Positions 61,904-64,000 of a DNA stretch of 64,000 nt are shown piece by piece (the stretch's first letter is position 1; each line of letters opens with the position of its first letter). The notes under the pieces were generated by a model. The model saw only the letters and a program-made list of their open reading frames with translations. It ran no database searches and was not told where the DNA came from. Origin of the DNA: a bacterium SCSIO 12643 (GTDB lineage Bacteria > Bacteroidota > Bacteroidia > Flavobacteriales_G > Salibacteraceae); contig CP073750.1 in NCBI GenBank assembly GCA_024398135.1, positions 310,001-374,000 on the forward strand, in the 5' to 3' direction. The position numbers were made by a program, and so were the translations under genes.

Positions 61904-63373
61904 CTATTTCCTCAAAGTCAATCCGACAAATAATATGATGGCATCGCCTTTAAAATTCATATTATTCTGCTGAACACCTTCTAATTTATATGGTGTTTCT
62001 GATTCTACATGAATAGGCGGTGTGAAGTTCGCGAATGCAGGTTGATTTTTTGCTCTGGAAAAAGAATATTCAATTCCAAACAGGACATCAAAGTTCAAGA
62101 ACGCAAAGTTTTTTCCCGCAGAAAAATGATAGTAATCGGTCTTTGCATTTAACAGCTTATTTAGAGGTGCCAATTCTTTATAATCAAAGTTATTGAGTGC
62201 ATCGAAATCTGTTTTAAAGCCAAATAACCACGATCTGTTATTTGGTAAAAACTTCTCCATTCCTATTGCGATATTTAAAATACTGTTCCCACCAGCGGCA
62301 AAAGACAAAAACTCATCTTGTTGCTCCACATTTTCCGTAACGGTGGTTTCCACGTTTCCCTGACGCTCATCCACCAATCTATACGGTTTTAATCCGGCAA
62401 ACCATTCCATCGTTAGATTCCAACGGTAAAATTTATTATATCTATAATCCACCCCCATCGCAATAGACATCGGATCCTTAATTTTAAAACCCAAATTACT
62501 TCCTACTTCATCGTACATATAATCCGGCAAGAACTCAGTATTATCCTTATTCAGTACATTTACATAGGATATATTACTTGCTGCATCCGCACTACCAAAA
62601 ACAAACATAGATGGCGAGGTAAATACCAAACCTACTTTCACTCTATCATTTATCGCGTAATTCGCTCCAACTTTAATTGTAGCCCGCCAGCAGTAACCTT
62701 TAATATAAGAGGTGGAATTATTCACTGATACCATTTCAGAATTATCTACAGTATCTCGAGAAGTGACCTCAACTTGTTTTCTGGCATTGTATCTTAGATT
62801 CGAATTTCGTGCGAAAAAACTGGCTCCAACAGAAAAACGAGAATTAAAGAATTTCGCCACTCCCAGCCCATACCAATAATCATTATACTCTCTTCGAGAA
62901 CTCACCTTTCCCAAATACTGTTCATTCCCCGGGATATTCTGATATACATCAAACTGTGTACGGTGTTCCCCGGAAAAACTATTATCGAAATTGGTTTTAT
63001 TAAACACAGCGGCTTTCCAAACCAATCCAAATTTATCTTTTGGATATAAGCCCACAGATATAAACCCAGAAGCTACCGTTGGCTCCCAGTTTTGCACATC
63101 CAAACCTTCGCCCATTGCATTCTCATAACGCACCATATCAAACTTAACCAGGCCATTCGAAAAGGTAAAGCTACTTTCATTGCTATCTCTTAATATGGAC
63201 GGGTTATAGTAAATTGATGTCTCATCAGCATATCCTCCTACTACTGCTCCGGAAAGCAATGCCGCTTTGGTACTAAAACTTTCGTTCCAGTGTCGGGTAA
63301 ATTGTCCCAGACTATTCTGAGTCCAGAAAAACACCCCCAAAAAGCAAAGTAGTAGAATTCTATTTCGATTCAT
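61904..63373 (-). CDS. FadL/OmpP1-like outer-membrane protein
   Basis: This 489-residue protein has a signal peptide (1-23, ending SLGQF). The mature chain is a large beta-barrel: GAVVGGYADETSIYYNPSIL, many aromatic strands (FLSFAAGGNSILNIAIGMEKF) and a C-terminal strand ending in LFVGLTLRK. The ADETSIYYNPS start and strand spacing resemble FadL-type long-chain fatty acid or hydrocarbon transporters. Its start overlaps the stop of the M14-like gene by one base (TAATG), so the two are translationally coupled; this suggests a shared envelope role. The substrate is unknown. Confidence 0.78.
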   Translation of the reverse strand: MNRNRILLLCFLGVFFWTQNSLGQFTRHWNESFSTKAALLSGAVVGGYADETSIYYNPSILRDSNESSFTFSNGLVKFDMVRYENAMGEGLDVQNWEPTVASGFISVGLYPKDKFGLVWKAAVFNKTNFDNSFSGEHRTQFDVYQNIPGNEQYLGKVSSRREYNDYWYGLGVAKFFNSRFSVGASFFARNSNLRYNARKQVEVTSRDTVDNSEMVSVNNSTSYIKGYCWRATIKVGANYAINDRVKVGLVFTSPSMFVFGSADAASNISYVNVLNKDNTEFLPDYMYDEVGSNLGFKIKDPMSIAMGVDYRYNKFYRWNLTMEWFAGLKPYRLVDERQGNVETTVTENVEQQDEFLSFAAGGNSILNIAIGMEKFLPNNRSWLFGFKTDFDALNNFDYKELAPLNKLLNAKTDYYHFSAGKNFAFLNFDVLFGIEYSFSRAKNQPAFANFTPPIHVESETPYKLEGVQQNNMNFKGDAIILFVGLTLRK

Positions 63374-64000
63374 TATAAAATCTTAAGGATCGGTAATCGG
63401 TTATGCGATGGTTCATAATATGGTGATTTTTTATACAACCAATATAGTCTGTAATCTCCACTCTCAGAAAATCTTTTATCCTTAGCCATCATTTGATCAT
63501 ATTCCATTTGCAGCAACGGATCTTCTTCTAACATTTGCTGTGCATACGGTTCAAAGACATAGGCTGAATACCATTCTTTTTGCTGCACAATTTCATCATA
63601 AAAATTCCACGCAAAAAAACTATCCTCAGATTTAGGTTCCAAAACATTAATTAAATATCTCCACCCAGCCTGTCCCGTTGGAATAATATAATCTCCTTTC
63701 TTAAATGTCATTTGAATCACAGAATCCGTCACCTCTACATGAGAATGTAAAAAATGTCCTTCGTATGGAGTTCGCTTACTTTTATAGGATTTGATAAACA
63801 TTCCCACGCCATCCATCACGGAATCTTGTTCCAAAAGCATCATTTGAATCTGATTTCTTTTCAGACGATCAATCACATCTCCCCAGGCCGCAGAGACTAC
63901 ATAATACTTTGGTATTTGAATCTCATCTACTTTATCAAAGTAATTGTAATACTTAATAGATATTTCTTCAGGAGCGTTTCTATCGTAATACAATTGCTTT
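63373..64000 (-). CDS. M14-family metallocarboxypeptidase, C-terminal part (partial)
   Basis: The reading frame is open to the right edge of the window, so only about 208 C-terminal residues are seen and the zinc-binding catalytic domain lies outside. The segment SFFAWNFYDEIVQQKEWYSAYVFEPYAQQML is characteristic of the C-terminal region of large Bacteroidota M14 peptidases, which follow the pattern SFFxWNFFDxILxQKExxSxYVFExxA. It ends with PHNRLPIL-like residues and couples to the barrel gene below by TAATG. The match is by memory of the family and lacks the active site, so it is good but not certain. Confidence 0.72.
   Translation of the reverse strand, partial: KQLYYDRNAPEEISIKYYNYFDKVDEIQIPKYYVVSAAWGDVIDRLKRNQIQMMLLEQDSVMDGVGMFIKSYKSKRTPYEGHFLHSHVEVTDSVIQMTFKKGDYIIPTGQAGWRYLINVLEPKSEDSFFAWNFYDEIVQQKEWYSAYVFEPYAQQMLEEDPLLQMEYDQMMAKDKRFSESGDYRLYWLYKKSPYYEPSHNRLPILKIL

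Overview
The window is a chromosomal segment of a Bacteroidota bacterium, most likely a marine or freshwater Flavobacteriales (Crocinitomicaceae/Cryomorphaceae-like). The evidence is low GC, many secreted proteins with type IX secretion (T9SS type A) C-terminal sorting domains, a TonB-dependent receptor, DUF2141, 7TMR-DISM and LytTR signalling proteins, and -7 promoter boxes of the Bacteroidota form TAnnTTTG. I cannot place genus or species from sequence alone. I saw no rRNA, tRNA, CRISPR array, prophage or transposase.

Layout. 1-4.5 kb: an outer-membrane receptor operon (receptor C-terminus, a TPR-like protein, DUF2141) continuing into a LytS/LytTR two-component pair. 4.6-8.1 kb: exported M1 aminopeptidase, small outer-membrane barrel, CXXCH-bearing T9SS protein. 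8.2-9.8 kb: tandem polyphosphate kinase 2 genes. 9.8-16.1 kb: a compact signalling island with a ThiF/E1-like adenylating protein, a GNAT protein whose motif order resembles LuxI-type signal synthases, a 7TMR-DISM histidine kinase, a receiver-kinase fusion and two free receivers. 16.1-26.1 kb: a DUF3108-like protein, PafA-like phosphatase, Cj0069-type ATP-grasp-like protein, CopD-like membrane protein, CvfB, phosphoglycerate mutase, SRPBCC-GyrI fusion, CPBP protease and a DUF481 barrel. 26.2-30.1 kb: two cysteine-rich exported proteins followed by clpB. 30.2-42.1 kb: cupin-like protein, CAT-fold protein, lipoproteins, a flavin disulfide reductase homologue lacking its active-site cysteines, a large ABCG-like transporter fused to a TerB-like domain, and a DPP III lipoprotein.

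42.8-54.7 kb (minus strand) is one long operon of eight T9SS cargo genes. It begins with a 1646-residue propeller/beta-helix protein and ends with six tandem paralogues of two N-terminal types carrying nearly identical sorting domains, the mark of recent duplication and homogenisation. 55-60.1 kb holds ornithine aminotransferase and a giant secreted protein with twelve ~70-residue repeats. 60.5-64 kb holds an RlmD/RumA-type methyltransferase, a FadL-like barrel and the C-terminus of an M14 carboxypeptidase that runs off the edge.

The two best candidates for undescribed biology are the 9.8-16.1 kb signalling island (possible small-molecule signal synthesis coupled to a dedicated phosphorelay) and the homogenised T9SS cargo array at 42.8-48.2 kb. 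The cysteine-rich pair at 26.3-27.3 kb is a third. Functions are assigned by recognising motifs by eye; no database search was possible. Where an ATG that begins a recognisable signal peptide or domain lay inside a longer reading frame, the ATG was taken as the start.
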